The position numbers and the translations under genes are program-made. A stretch of DNA of 64,000 bases, taken from NCBI GenBank assembly GCA_004154925.1, contig QJNS01000133.1, forward strand, positions 62,001-126,000. Reading direction: 5' to 3'. Of this stretch, positions 13,201-24,993 are shown piece after piece (position 1 is the stretch's first letter; each line of letters opens with the position of its first letter). The stretch is from Monosporascus cannonballus. Its lineage: Eukaryota; Ascomycota; Sordariomycetes; Xylariales. The notes under the pieces were generated by a model. It searched no databases, was not told where the DNA came from, and worked only from the letters and a program-made list of their open reading frames with translations.

Positions 13201-15653
13201 AAATACGAATTATTTAAGTACTTAATTACACCAATAAGACTTACGAACGCATCAAGAACTTTGTAACGAATAATTAATTATATATTATGTAGATATTTCG
13301 ATTTTTTTATTTTGTATTATTTTAACGATATTTTTATCTTTTCGAAAACGGAAAAAGCATATGCAAAATACGTTTACAAAGTTTTTCAATCTTAACAAAA
13401 CTTAAAACTACTTATTAACGTAGAAGAAATTAATTTTACATCCAAAATATATAATATTTAAAATATATCATTACTCTAGGAAACATTAAAATAAACCCCA
13501 AAAAAATCGTTATAATCACAAAATAGCAAACGCCAAATACGGTTAAAAAGGTACAGGCATTTTTTGGATTCACTAATTACTACAGAAAGTTCATCCGAAC
13601 CTTAGTAAAATAACTATACCCTTACCTAACCTCACAAAAAAAAAGAATTCAAATAAACGCCCGAAATATAAAAAGCATTCCAAAAGAATTAAAGATGTAA
13701 TTACTAACAAACTAGTACTAATTATATACGATCTAATTCGCCCCGTTAAATTAGAAACCGATATTTCGTGTTACGCATTAAACGCAATAATCGGACGGCA
13801 AAATAATTACGGTAAATTATATTTTTTTTACATTTCTTTCGTAGAAATTAAAAGAAACCGAATTTAATTACGGTATTCCAAAAAAAGAATTTATGGTTAT
13901 CGTTATAATATTTAAGAAATTCAAATACTTTTTTAAAGGAAACCTTTATCAGGTTAAGATTTACACGGACTATCAAAGTCTTACCCGTTTTATTACGACT
14001 AAAAATATACAGAACGATAATTAAAATACGTAAAAGATATGGGCGAACTTTGATTTCGTTATTATCTATAAAAAGAGTTCAAAAAACAGCAAAGTTAATA
14101 TCTTAAACCGGCAACTAAATCTTGAAAGAAATTGGTTAAAATTCGCTATACAATTTTTAATACTACTATAAAAAGATATTTACGTTTACAATAAATTCCG
14201 ACAATTTGAGCAATATCTTTTAATATATATCGCAAAATTCAGCAATGTAACGATAATCTCTTACAAAAATTAAAAAAAAATACAAATTCTAGAAAAATAT
14301 TAAAAAAGTCTGATACAAAAAAAATATAAACATTAGCTATATAAATATCCAAGGATCTACAAAGCCCTAAAGCACCTTTAACGTATTTTTTTTCTTATAA
14401 TAGAAATAATAATTCAAAACGTACGACAGCAATAGAATCTTTGTAATAAGGCCAAGATACGAGGATATAAACTATACGAAAAATTACAACTATTATTAAT
14501 ATTCAAAAAACTATAAAAACCGATTATTATACAGTCTATAATTAAACCCTTCTTATCCGAAAATCTAGAGATAAAGCTATATTTTAACAGTATTTTCGTA
14601 ATCGTCGACAAATCTACGAAGTCTTTCTATTTTTAATCTTATTAAAAAAATTTTTAACGCTGAATAAATAGCATATATTTTTTTCGAAAATATTTTTGGC
14701 ATGTATAAATTATTATCTAAAATTAATTTTAACAAGAAAATTATACTTACCTTAAAGATTTAGCAAAGCCTTATAAAATATATCGGTTTAAATCATAAAT
14801 TATCTAACGTATTTAAACCTTAAAAGAATAGATAAATTAAATAATTAAATTAAACGTTAAAAGCCTATTTACGATATTACATTAATTATAAATGAAATAA
14901 CTCCAATAAACGCGAATTTCGATTTTATACGAAAGGTTTACAAAACCGCGTACGATAAACCTATTAACGTCAAAATAATCCTTATGTTAAAACAATTAAA
15001 GTAATTATACGAGGAGATGAAAACGGAATTAAAATTCGTATGAAATTAAATATATAAATATTATAACGAAAAACAGTTAAAAAAGTCAACTTTCGAAAAA
15101 AAGAGAATAGTTCACTTCATTACCAAAAATATTTAAACGAAAAAAACAAGCAAAAATTTCGATTTCAAATGTATCAGACTATACAAAATCGCTAAGAAAA
15201 TTTCAGAAAACCACTATCAGTTAAAACTTCTACTGAAAATTAAATTTTATCCTATTTTTCATATTTCTTTACTCGAATTCACAACAGATACAATTAAGAT
15301 GTATACGGCCTAAAACAACGTAAAAGTGGAAAATAAACAAGCACATAAAATAGAAAAAATATTTAATATAAAAAAACGGATTTACGCAATACCTAATTCA
15401 ATGGAAACATCACCCAGATTTCGAAAACATCTAGGAACTGTAAGATAATGGGTAACTGAGGGCTAGAGTAAGGTGACCCCCGACCAGTCGCAGAGCGTAT
15501 TCTAAGAAGTAAGAGTATTAGGTTATTTTTATCTGGCGTTTTTTACGAGCTGCTAGATAGTTATTTGTACTGGCGCGTAGGTCTATGGCTGGTCGAACAC
15601 CAGCCGCAGCCCTGTAGAAGCTGTATTCTTACAGAAACCAGCCAAAATTTTTA
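10290..15653 (+). pseudogene. C gag-pol, RIP-inactivated
   Basis: Order along +: gag (~10290-12000); protease around 12225 reading Ile-Asp-Cys-Glu-Thr-Leu-Gly-Gly-Asn-Tyr; RT ~12850-13400 with Asn-Asp-Ile-Ile-Ile-Lys-Asp-Arg and Tyr-Tyr-Phe-Asn-Asp-Ile (YFDD with Asp->Asn); RNase H ~13730-14010; integrase ~14150-15150; chromodomain ~15355-15438 (Gln-Tyr-Leu-Ile-Gln-Trp-Lys). This order is that of Ty3/gypsy chromoviruses. Many TAA/TAG codons replace CAA/CAG/TGG. The solo LTR at 15439 splits the end. No product is expected. Confidence 0.8.
15439..15633 (+). repeat. Solo LTR of the F family inside C
   Basis: 195 bp of normal composition, TGTAAGATAATGGG...TGTATTCTTACA, flanked by GGAAC (15434-15438) and GAAAC (15634-15638), a duplication with one G->A change. 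It is similar end to end to the LTRs of F (29954-30160, 39344-39550) but much less mutated. H has continuous sequence at the corresponding place, confirming an insertion. Confidence 0.8.
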
Positions 15654-16249
15654 TAAATGCCCAGCGCTTATTAAGGAGTTTTTACTAGCAACGCCGAGAT
15701 TAACGAGGCTAAAGGCCATCTAGTTAATAAATAACTAATCGGCGAACTTAGGGGTAAATTAATCGAAAAAAGGCGCGGCCGTTATCGACGTAGCCTTAGT
15801 GGTCTCTAGTTCGGCCCGTTTTTCGTAACCTTTCAACTTTTCCAGTTCCTCCAAATTATCGATATTACGGGACACGGTTTTTATCATTTTCTTATACCAA
15901 ATTTTCTTCTATTTTCAAATACGGCGAATATAAGCCTTAGCAAGCTTTTCGGCCTCTATAACAGCCTTTAATTCTTTTTTTCAAGTTTACGATATTAAGC
16001 GGCAATTTTTTAAAATTGTTTCGAATTACGGCCACGAACGTTATAGTTGGCCTGCTAATAGCAGACATACGAAAAATAACGAAAAAAGTATTTTTCGAAT
16101 AATTTACATTTAAATTTGCATTATTCGCAATATAAACAAAGCATTATTTAACGAAGGTTAACTAATACAATAATAGCCAATAACGAGTCGCGTTACGCAA
16201 TTTTCACCCTGAAAAAAGGTTTAGCATATTTCTTAGTACGAAATAACAT
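15651..16249 (-). pseudogene. Antisense accessory ORF of C with Zn2Cys6-type cluster
   Basis: Opposite-strand frame between pol and the 3' LTR. From ATG at 16249 it reads Met-Leu-Phe-Arg-Thr-Lys-Lys, with stops only where CAA, CGA or TGG would give them by transition. At residues ~38-72 it has Cys-X2-Cys-X6-Cys-X9-Tyr-X2-Tyr-X7-Tyr. This is the spacing of a fungal Zn2Cys6 cluster if the three Tyr (TAT) come from Cys codons by G->A. A Lys/Glu-rich helical, likely coiled-coil stretch follows. The frame ends at TAA 15653-15651, near the end of the pol frame on the other strand. H and E carry the same frame with the same leader. Confidence 0.6.
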
Positions 16250-16307
16250 TCGGCAATAAGTATTTACAAATTAATCTTTAGAACAAAAATCCTAGAAAAA
16301 AAGATCG

Positions 16308-16711
16308 TATTATAACCCGATTACTTAGCACAACCAGAAACGGTCAAAAGAAATAAGGGCATTTCAAGTTACCTAATCGCGGAAATTATTAACAAATTTA
16401 GCAAATTCGGGATTGCGAAAATCGCTAGCGAATTTAACAGCTCCGAGATCGTAAACATTGTTAATAAATTTAACGAATCTTAAAGCTAATACAAATCATA
16501 ATTGAATATAATATATTTAATTATTTTAATAATTTAAATAATATTAACCTATTATACTTATTAGGATTTATAATATAATTATTTAAAATATTTCTAATAT
16601 TATAAAACGTAATAACTTATTGTATTTATTATTTAGACTTTTAGAATATTTGTGTCAATATAAACCCGTCGACTTAGATTTAATATTTGATTAATTAGCC
16701 TAGCCGTTATA
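16308..16711 (+). repeat. 3' LTR of C
   Basis: 404 bp, starting TATTATAACCCGATT (mutated TGTCATGACCC) and ending GCCGTTATA. The purine-rich AGAAAAAAAGATCG just before it is the likely polypurine tract. Confidence 0.87.
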
Positions 16712-16716
16712 ATACT

Positions 16717-17309
16717 TTTTTTTGTTTCCGAAAAGATAAAGATATCGTTAAGGTAGCATATAACAAAAATATCGAACTAGTTGTAAAATACATAATTAAC
16801 TATTGGTTGGAAAGTTGCTAGTGCGTTCGTAAATCCTATTAGTATAACCAACTACTTAAATAGTCCTTATTTCGTTCTAAAGATTATTTTTTTTATTTAT
16901 ATTCCTTTTTGATTTTAATAACGTCATATTTATTTTTGAGGTTGACTATTATAAACTATTTGGCGCCGTAAAATGAAATTTTTATTTCTGTGATTAAATG
17001 TTATAGAATTCGATTGTTAATAATAATATCGTTCAGTTGTCAATAATTAACTACAAGGAGTACTTTCTGGTTTTTCTTAAGTACGAAGAATATAAGGTAT
17101 TTCGCTGATAATTTCGAAGGTCGAATCTATTTTTTTTATAATCCATTTTCTAAATAGTTTTAAAAGCGCGTAATTTATTTTTGTTAAAGTTATAAATAGG
17201 ATAAAATTTCGTCGAAGAACATTTCTTTAAGATTATTTCATAATTTTATTGGGTATATTCTGATAATGTTGTATCTAGTTGATTTTGAAAAAATTATTTA
17301 TTTTAGTTG
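16717..17309 (-). pseudogene. D/G pol: central reverse transcriptase segment
   Basis: Minus-strand text matches fungal gypsy RT. It includes the block that aligns with C at 12767 onward, the Tyr-Leu-Val-Ile-Leu-Ile-Gly-Phe-Thr-Asn-Ala segment, and Cys-Tyr-Leu-Asn-Asp-Ile-Phe-Ile-Phe-Ser, a YLDDI box with its first Asp changed to Asn. C interrupts it just after this box. Its upstream end is cut by the TA-flanked end of Fot1-like element 2. Confidence 0.8.
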
Positions 17310-17311
17310 TA

Positions 17312-18015
17312 ACGTATTATACAAGCTGGCGACTTAAATCAGTTCGCGACTTATTTTTTGTTCATATTTCGATTAACAACTTTAAAAAAACATTATTTAA
17401 TACTAATAATTTCGAACGTTTTATAAAAGAAACAAGAATAAATTTAGCCTTTTTGATGAAAAGACGTACTCCGAAACTTAGTTATAAAAAGCTTAATACA
17501 ATATACGATATCGCTAAAGCGACTTTAAGAGCTCGATATTATGGTAAACGCGCCCGAGCCGATATTATTCCCAATTTGCGAAAACTGACGCCGACCGAAA
17601 AGAAATCGATCGTCGAACGGATCCTTCATTTAAATACGCGAACGTTTCTTGTTTGGCGTCATTAGGTTAAAGATATGGCGAATTTGCTGTTTGCGTAGCG
17701 CGTTATAAGACGCGTTAGGGTTAACTGGGTGTCCAACTTTGTTAGACGACAAGTGTAAGATAGCGAGAGTGCGACGCTAACCACAATATCAAAAGGTCAG
17801 CAATTCCAAACCCCAATTGGGGTTTGGACACCCTAATCCACCTTATAAGGACTAGCTGTGCATATCATCACAGCAAGAAAAACTCGAAACGCGTCTAAAT
17901 TGAAAAATAGATTACTAAAGAGTTTTATGTAAAATCTAGAAGTGTTTCGGGAGTAATTTAAACTTATCCGGGTTATAATCGCAATATAAGGCATCTAAAA
18001 GAACACTATTAGAAC
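17312..18015 (+). mobile_element. Fot1/pogo-like element 2, left part only
   Basis: It begins at a TA (17310-17311) with ACGTATTATACAAGC, the same terminal inverted repeat as Fot1-like element 3 (34996). It encodes the transposase N-terminus: Phe-Ile-Lys-Glu-Thr-Arg-Ile-Asn-Leu-Ala, then Lys-Leu-Ser-Tyr, then Asn-Leu-Arg-Lys-Leu-Thr-Pro-Thr-Glu-Lys-Lys. These are the pipsqueak-type and CENP-B-type DNA-binding regions. The stretch 17409-17665 is still open (~85 codons), unusual here. A ~120-bp repeat interrupts the frame at 17753-17874. The element stops abruptly near 18015, where gypsy E sequence begins, so the catalytic half and right inverted repeat are missing. Confidence 0.8.
17753..17874 (+). 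repeat. MITE-like repeat copy 1 inside Fot1-like element 2
   Basis: An insertion relative to Fot1-like element 3, placed after the CGACAA that encodes Arg-Gln. Its 96-bp core (17755-17850) recurs inverted at 55957-56052. It contains the perfect palindrome CCAAACCCCAATTGGGG plus TTTGG (17803-17824). Composition is normal, so it escaped RIP. A spliced intron (GTGTAAG...ACAG) was considered, but the second copy in an unrelated gag region argues for a mobile repeat. Confidence 0.55.
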
Positions 18016-18137
18016 AACTGAAAACTCGTACTCGAAAAATAATCTAAAGAAAATTAATAAGAAAACGAAAACAAATACATTAACATAATTCGGCCTAAGT
18101 ATATACCGGGTCCTCTATAGTGAAAAGTCTAATAAAG

Positions 18138-18555
18138 TGTTACAGGAACAGGGGTTCCTATTTCGAGGAGACCAACCTTTAAGGCCTAGCGTAATCCTGT
18201 CACGGTTAAACTACGGACAAAAAAGCTTGGCCTCAGGAGTAATCTAAATAATTTAAGTAATTTAATGTTAAATCATATAAATCACATAGATCCAAAATAC
18301 ACTCACTTTAGGAATTGGAATATATAATAAATCGGTTTCTTATATAAATAGCACTTACTTAATTTCGCTTTTTAATTATTAATCTAAGCTTTTAATCAAA
18401 AATAACCGTACTGTTCTGTAATTAAGGGAAAAATCTTTAAATATTTTTAACGAATAAATTATTAAATTATTTTTCGCCCTATTGTTACCTGCAAATTAAA
18501 ACCTTATTTCGGATATTACTTATATTACCAGATAATATATAACAGGTTCGTTATA
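18138..18555 (+). repeat. 5' LTR of A
   Basis: 418 bp, TGTTACAGGAACAGGGG...ACAGGTTCGTTATA. Same family as the solo LTR at 59560-59977. Internal sequence after it starts TTTTGATAACTCCTTAATTA, as in B; the primer tRNA cannot be named after RIP. Confidence 0.93.
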
Positions 18556-18762
18556 TTTTGATAACTCCTTAATTAATAAACGACGGATAATTTACCGCCC
18601 AATTAAGGCATAAGTTCTTTTAAATTTAATGCAGATGATAATATAAAACGACGTTTAAAAAATAAACAGTATATACGATTTCCGTTATTAGCCAGTAAAA
18701 TGTTATTAACAAAACTTAACGATTTACCCCTTATTAAAAAAGTTTTCCAATTAATTAATAAT

Positions 18763-20132
18763 ATGGCTCTTTTTATAACCCGATTTCAAAAAAGTCCTTT
18801 TTCCCAGCCTTAACAACAACCTTCCCCGATTCCTTAGGATACCATTAAAATCCAGGAACCGGAGCAGGAAAAGGTTAAGGAAAAAAAGAATATAAGGCAA
18901 GAAGCCAAAAAAAGGAATCCCCCGCAAAAGAAAAATTAGGCGCTTTAAAAATAGAAGTCCAGACCTTAAAAAAAATGCCCGATTAAAGGGAAAAAAACCA
19001 GCTTTTCCATAATTTGGCTCTTTTAAAGAACGAAACCAAGGGGCTGGTTACCGATTATTTACGCTGGACCTAAAACGAACGTAAACAAGAACCTTGACCT
19101 TACCGTTATTTAACGCCAACCGGATACGAAAAGGAACTATTCTGCCCCCAAATTATTACGGAATGCCAGACGTTAAGGGTTATAAGCCAACTTTCCCAAA
19201 GCCTTATAATAAATCAAAGGACCCTAATGGATTTTTGGTTCAGGCCAGATTTTACCTTAAGTTTTATAAGAACTCCTTGCCAAAAGAATATCAAAAAATA
19301 ATAGCCATTTCCTAATTATTAATCGGACGAATTCGTTTATGGTTCGAACTTATTTTAACGGATTACTTTAAACGATACCCAGAAAAATCTTCGGACCTTA
19401 TTAATTACATTTTTAGTAATTATAAGAACTTCGAAAAAAAATACGCGCCTTATTTAAAAATCTCGATAAAAAAACAGGACGTAATAAAGTAACTTGATTT
19501 TTTCCAGCAAATTAAGTTAATCATTAAGTACATAATTAAATTTAACTGCCTGGTTACCATTTTAAACCTGCTAAAAAACGCGTTATTTTACCTTTATTAT
19601 AACGGCCTAAAACTGTTAATTAAGGATAAAATGTACAAAGAACCAAAGGATAAATCCTTTACGGAATATACAAATAAGGTTATTATTACCAACCAACGTA
19701 TTTTTAATTGGTATCTCGAAAAGAAGAAAACCGGCAGACGAGGTAACGATAAAGGTTCGAAAAGCCAGAATAAGAAAAATAAAGGCAAGCCTCAAAAGGA
19801 AACGAGTTCCGTTTCGAAAGAACCTAAAAAAAATAAATCCAAAATAAAATATTTTAATTATGGCAAAAAGGGATATTTTAAAAGCGAATATCGCTTTCCC
19901 GCCAAAAGGAACTCCAAGAAAAAAAGGATTCCTTAACCCCAGAAAAAAGCCAGAACAGCTAAATAAGAAACCGATAGTAAGGCAAAAAAGAAAAAGAAAA
20001 AAATTAACTCGATTTCCTTCCAGCCAAAATTCATTATTGCTATTATTACTTAGATCCAGAACGATAACCCAGAACATAAAGATTATTCCATTTGCCAAGA
20101 CTTTAAGGTTAAAACCTGCAAATACTATCTAG
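18763..20132 (+). pseudogene. A gag
   Basis: Starts at ATG 18763 (Met-Ala-Leu-Phe-Ile-Thr-Arg), the same place as the B gag start. A charged Lys/Glu-rich N-terminal region follows. The capsid-like part is readable at 19094-19315 and on to ~19740 (Asp-Pro-Asn-Gly-Phe-Leu-Val-Gln-Ala-Arg, Pro-Lys-Glu-Tyr-Gln-Lys). The zinc knuckle near 19850-19905 reads Tyr-Phe-Asn-Tyr-Gly-Lys-Lys-Gly-Tyr-Phe-Lys-Ser-Glu-Tyr, a CX2CX4HX4C knuckle in which Cys and His became Tyr. This is a clear example of RIP damage. Confidence 0.82.
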
Positions 20133-20879
20133 GATAAATAACTTCTAGGACAGCTATAGGGCTAAAATATTAATACTACTTTAATTCCCAGAAATGTAAA
20201 ATGCATATAAAGGACGGTCAATTTCGACTAAATATTAGCAATTATGGATAATTATCCTCAAAACTTTACGAACTCCCAAAATATATTATTCACTCGAAAA
20301 AGACGGTAAATCCTTACGACATATTACATTTTATTACCTGTTATATCGACAATTATCTTATTTATTTTAAAGCCAAAAAAATAATAACTTTTGGCCCGGA
20401 TAAAATAATAAGACCCCTACCGAACCAAACGATAAATACCGATATACTAAAATTCCCCGATAGCCAAAATACCTTAAATCTCGTTACTTATACCCCGAAT
20501 CAAAACGGAATCAAAAAACCATATCGCAAGGATACTTATATTACTCCCCGATGCTTTATATCCAATACGAATTTCTAAATATAGAAATACTTCCTTCGGA
20601 AATTCACTTCTTTAATCCCTTAATTCGGGAAAAACGGAACAAAAAAATAGGCCAGGAAAAAAGCCCGATTTTAAAACCCCAATACAAATACGGCAAAAAA
20701 ACATGGTTCCAGTATAAAAACAACCAATACATTAAACATGCTATCAGAAAAGTTCGCGAATAAAGGTTTACTTAAATCGGAAACCATCAAAAATCAAAAA
20801 AATATAAAGGTTTTTGAAAATAAGGTATCGAAAACCCCAATATATAAAACCTTATATAAAGTAACAAAAGGAATACGTA

Positions 20880-23800
20880 ATTAAATTAAGATTTCCCTTT
20901 AATATAATAACAAAATATTTAAAGCAATAATTAATTCCGGCGCAAAAAGTAACTTTATTTCTCTTATTATAGCAAAAAAATATCAGATTCCCTAGAAATA
21001 TAAATTAAAATCCTACAAATTACGTACGGTAAATAGCAGCTTGTTTACGTACAAAGGAAAACGAGTTTTTCGAAAAACGGAAAAATTCCCAATACGAATT
21101 CAGGGATATTAAAAATACCTTTTATTGGACATCGCCGACATTTCCGAATACGATATTATCTTAGGAATACCCTGGCTTTATTCCAGTAACCTATGGATTA
21201 ATTTAAAAAAAACAAATATTTTCCTAGGACGAAATACCAAATAAAAATAATCGAAAAATTTGCTATATTATTAAGGAAATACGGGTTCCTAATCAGATCT
21301 TTACGGTACCTCCGGAATATCAAGGATTTAAAAGATTTTTTAAAAATAAAAAGGATTACGAACTACCGCCACATAATTAATAGGACCATAAAATACCCAT
21401 TAAAAAGATATTACCTTAAGCTTTATAAAATTTATTACATAAACCCAGAGAAATCGAAAACCTTATAAAAAAACATATAATTTAATTTGAAAAAAAATAC
21501 ATTTAACTTTTTAACTTTCCCGCCGGATATCTAGTTCTTATGGTATCAAAAACTAAAAACGGCAAACAGAAAATCGATAAAAACGGAAATCCTATTTACC
21601 GAAAAATAATCGGTTACAAATAATTAAACGATATTATAATTAAAAATAAATACTCTTTAATACTTATAAATATCTTAAAAAAATGCCAATAAAATTAAAT
21701 AATTTATAGCATTTAACCTTCGTAATAATTATTATCGCATTAAAATAACCAAAGGAAAAAAATAAAAAACGGCATTCAGAATAATACATGGACTTTACAA
21801 ATACCAAATAATACCCATAGGACTTACCAATATTCCCGCCAGTTTCCAAAACTTAATAATAATTACTTTCGGACAATTTTTAGACAAATTTGTATTTATT
21901 TATTTCGACAATATTCTTATTTATTTCGAAACCCTAAAAAAGCATAAGAAACATATCGCTTAAGTACTCAGAATTTTGGACGAAACCAACATTCGAATTA
22001 ACCCTGCCAAAAATATATGGCATACCCAGAAATTGGACTTTTTGGGATTTACTTTTATACCAGGCCAAATTTAAATTTAACGTTCCAAATTGGAAACAAT
22101 TAAGGACTGGCCTATCCTTAATAAGGTAACCGTTACAGATATCCGACAAATTTTAGGATTTACGGGTTACGTACGCGGCTTAATTAAAGGATATAAAGAT
22201 ATAATTAAGCTTTTAATAAAATTTACTATTAAGGAATACGTTAAAAAGGAATTCGAATTTCCAGAAAAAACTAAAGAAACGTTTCGGAAATTAAAAAAAG
22301 CAATTACGATCGGACTTATCGTAAAAATGCCAAATCCAAACAAAACAAAACGACTAAAAACGGATATTTCAAAGTATGCCCTGGGCGTAATTTTGGAACA
22401 ATAAGAAAACAACGATAAATAGTACCTAATAACATATTATTTAAAAGCATTCCGAAATACAGAACTCAGATATTAAATTTACAATAAAAAGTTATTGGCG
22501 ATTATCAACGTTTTTAAGGAATAAGAACCTTTTTTCAGTAAAACGAAGGAACACTTTAATATTTATTTTAATCACAAACATTTTACGCGATTCATAAAAG
22601 CCCAAAAACTAAATAAACGACATAAAAAATAATAGATTTTTCTATCCAGATTTAACTTCAAAATATATCATATTAAAGGAAAAAAAAATATCCAGGCGGA
22701 TATTTTCAATCGCAAAAGGGATTATAATTCCAAAATCCCTAAAAAAGCATGCAAATATTACAATATAATAAGAACGGAATTATACATCTATATGAAATAA
22801 TAAAGAAACTATCCCCCGAACTTTTAATACGGTTCCGGAATTCTTACGATAAAAAAGAACAAAAGGAGGTTTAATAGCTAAAAAAACAACCAAAAAACCA
22901 GCTATTATACCATGGCAAAATCTATATTCCTAAAGATTAATAAAAACAATTTATAAAGGAATTCCATAAGAACCTATTGCATAAATATTAAGAAATTTTT
23001 AAAACTACCCGACGGCTATAAGAAAAATACGATTTCCCTAAGCTACGCCGTATAATCAAAATAACCATTAAAAATTGCAACGTTTATAACAAAACTAAGG
23101 CAGTATGCCATAAGCCCTACGGTCTATTACAACCTACCGACATTTCTAATAAGGCATGGAACACCATAACTTAAGACTTTATCATTAACTTACCTCCATC
23201 CAAAAACCCAGTTATTAAAATCGAATACGACGGAATATAAGTAATTATTAACAAATTTACCAAATATAAGGACTTCCTACCTTTTAAAGGAAACGTAACG
23301 GCAAAATAATTGGCCTATACCTTTATTAAATATTACCTTAATAAATATAGAATACTTAAAAAAATTATTTCAAACCGAAATACGTTATTTATTTCGAAAT
23401 TCGGCATTAACTTTTTTAAATAAATTAATACTAAACTTAAATTTTTAATAATGTATTATCTTTAAACGGATGGCCAAATCGAAAAATTAAACTAAACGCT
23501 AGAATAATACCTGCGAAATTACGTTAATTATTAACAAAATAATTGGGCAAAATTTTTACTATTAGCATAAATTACTTATAATATATTTATTAACGAAAAT
23601 ATAAGCGTATTTCCTTATATAGCTATATACGGACATAAAGCGAAAACAAAACAAGTTAAATAATTACTTAATAAGGTACCAAAGATTATTATAATTATTC
23701 CAAAATCAAAAATATTAATAATAAAAATTAAGATAATCCAGGCCCGTTTCCGGAATAAACTGCGATTTTTCCAATAACGAATAACCCGGTATTATAATAA

Positions 23801-24270
23801 AAAAAGAATTAAGGGATTAATTTTAGCGAAAGGAACCAAAATTTACCTATTACGCCAAAAGCAAAACGTAATTTCGAATATTTTATAAATTAAAACGAAA
23901 AGGTCCAGCGATAAACTTGATTTTAAAAAATTTAAACCTTTCAAAATTAATAAAGTTATTTCCAAAATTAATTACCGCCTGTCGTTACCCAAAAACATAA
24001 AAATACACCTTATTTTTCATATTTCCTTACTTAAACCAATACCCAAAAACGTCCCCTTAAAAACAAATCTAAAAATTAAAAAAGATTTTAACAAATACGA
24101 AGTCAAACAAACACTGGATTTCAAAATAATTAAAAACAAAATCCAGTACCTAGTTAAATAAAAAGGATATTTATACGAAAAAAACTTATGGGAATTATTT
24201 AACCACTTAACAAATACGATAAACCTAATTAAGACGTTCTACCACCAGAATCCTAACTAACCATCTCCAA
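20880..24270 (+). pseudogene. A pol: protease, RT, RNase H, integrase, chromodomain
   Basis: Protease near 20930 reads Ile-Asn-Ser-Gly-Ala-Lys-Ser-Asn-Phe-Ile (DSGA with Asp->Asn). RT lies at 21450-22000 with Ile-Tyr-Phe-Asp-Asn-Ile-Leu-Ile-Tyr (YFDD with Asp->Asn). The RT-RNase H connection and start of RNase H are open at 22090-22404 (Asp-Ile-Arg-Gln-Ile-Leu-Gly-Phe-Thr-Gly-Tyr). Integrase spans ~22900-23700, including the Lys-Pro-Tyr-Gly-Leu-Leu-Gln-Pro motif before the core. The chromodomain lies at ~24110-24265 (Gln-Tyr-Leu-Val-Lys, Lys-Gly-Tyr, Asn-Leu-Trp-Glu-Leu). Each domain is split by TAA/TAG stops. Confidence 0.85.
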
Positions 24271-24893
24271 CGCGGCCAAGGTTGCGGGCAATAACGGTCC
24301 CCCATTTAAATCCAAACCTTCGGCGTTCCAATCGAAAAAAATAAACATTCCCAAAACGGCGTCTACCTCAAAAATAAGCCGCGCTTATTCCGCTTCCATA
24401 CGACGCTGCTCCTTTTCTATCCTTTCCCGTTTTTCCAGCTGATTTAACTCCAAACCTTCTTTTAATAACTTTATTACCCTTTTCTTAAGAAGGTCTTGCT
24501 GGAAACGCAAACGCCGTAACTTCCAGACAAATTTTTTTGATTTTTCGTTCTGCCGGCGTCGCAGTTCGTCCAATTCCTTTTCGGCAATTTCCTGGTAAGC
24601 TAAGAAACTGTTTTCAATTTTGCGTTATTCCTTTTAAAAACGTTTTTGCGTCTTGTTTATTTTTTTTAAGGAATTCATAATTAAAACGTCATAAAAAAAC
24701 CTTAATAACGGGCACAACAGTTACAACTCGGGTAATCCAGCATATAAAAATAATGCTCTTCGCCAAGTTGAACGCAGTTAAAACAAGCAAAGGCTTTGGT
24801 CCTAAACCTTTTAATTAATTTAACGCGAATGTCGCGGGAATCGCGTTGGTTTAAACGAGGTTTTTTTTTTCCTTTTTAAATACGTCCTATCAT
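24229..24893 (-). pseudogene. Antisense accessory ORF of A: zinc ribbon plus coiled coil
   Basis: Minus-strand frame between pol and the 3' LTR, from ATG 24893 to TAA 24229-24231. It reads Met-Ile-Gly-Arg-Ile, then Ala-Cys-Phe-Asn-Cys-X16-Cys-Asn-Cys-Cys, a CX2C-X16-CX2C zinc-ribbon pattern. After a small frame change, a strongly predicted coiled coil follows (open at 24385-24573: Glu-Lys-Glu-Leu-Asp-Glu-Leu-Arg-Arg-Arg, later Leu-Asn-Gln-Leu-Glu-Lys-Arg-Glu-Arg-Ile-Glu-Lys). The end (Gly-Gly-Arg-Thr-Ser-stop) overlaps the 3' end of the pol frame by roughly 40 bp. B carries the same organisation. Function unknown; nucleic-acid binding is only a guess. Confidence 0.6.
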
Positions 24894-24993
24894 GGTGAAA
24901 TCAGCTGGAATGGCCCCAACTTTCTCTAACCAACTAAGGTGGCGACCTACGGTTTTTATCTTTGGGACAAAAATCCTTGGAAAAGGGAAATAA

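Larger units (their letters stand above)
9676..16711 (+). mobile_element. Gypsy element C, full length, nested in D/G reverse transcriptase
   Basis: A 7036-bp Ty3/gypsy chromovirus with LTRs at 9676-10121 and 16308-16711. The flanking pentamers are GTACT (9671-9675) and ATACT (16712-16716), a duplication with one G->A change. Removing it restores continuity of the D/G RT frame just after its YxDD box. The internal region carries gag, protease, RT, RNase H, integrase and a chromodomain on +, and an opposite-strand ORF before the 3' LTR. A solo LTR of the F family (15439-15633) interrupts the chromodomain end. RIP stops are frequent, but the first ~170 bp of its 5' LTR is almost unmutated. Confidence 0.9.

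Noticed and set aside
6442..17309. Treating the left and right parts of D/G as two separate truncated elements
   Set aside because: The LTRs are the same length, the flanking TATAG matches exactly, and the body pieces are complementary with almost no loss.
17753..17874. A spliced intron in the Fot1-like 2 transposase (GTGTAAG...ACAG)
   Set aside because: The same core occurs inverted inside the D/G gag, and Fot1-like 3 lacks it, so an inserted repeat is the better explanation.
19616..20098. Minus-strand 160-codon open frame opposite the A gag
   Set aside because: A Phe/Leu/Ile-rich shadow of the Lys/Asn-rich gag codons. The B frame at 45107-45466 is the same shadow, and its similarity only reflects the conserved gag.
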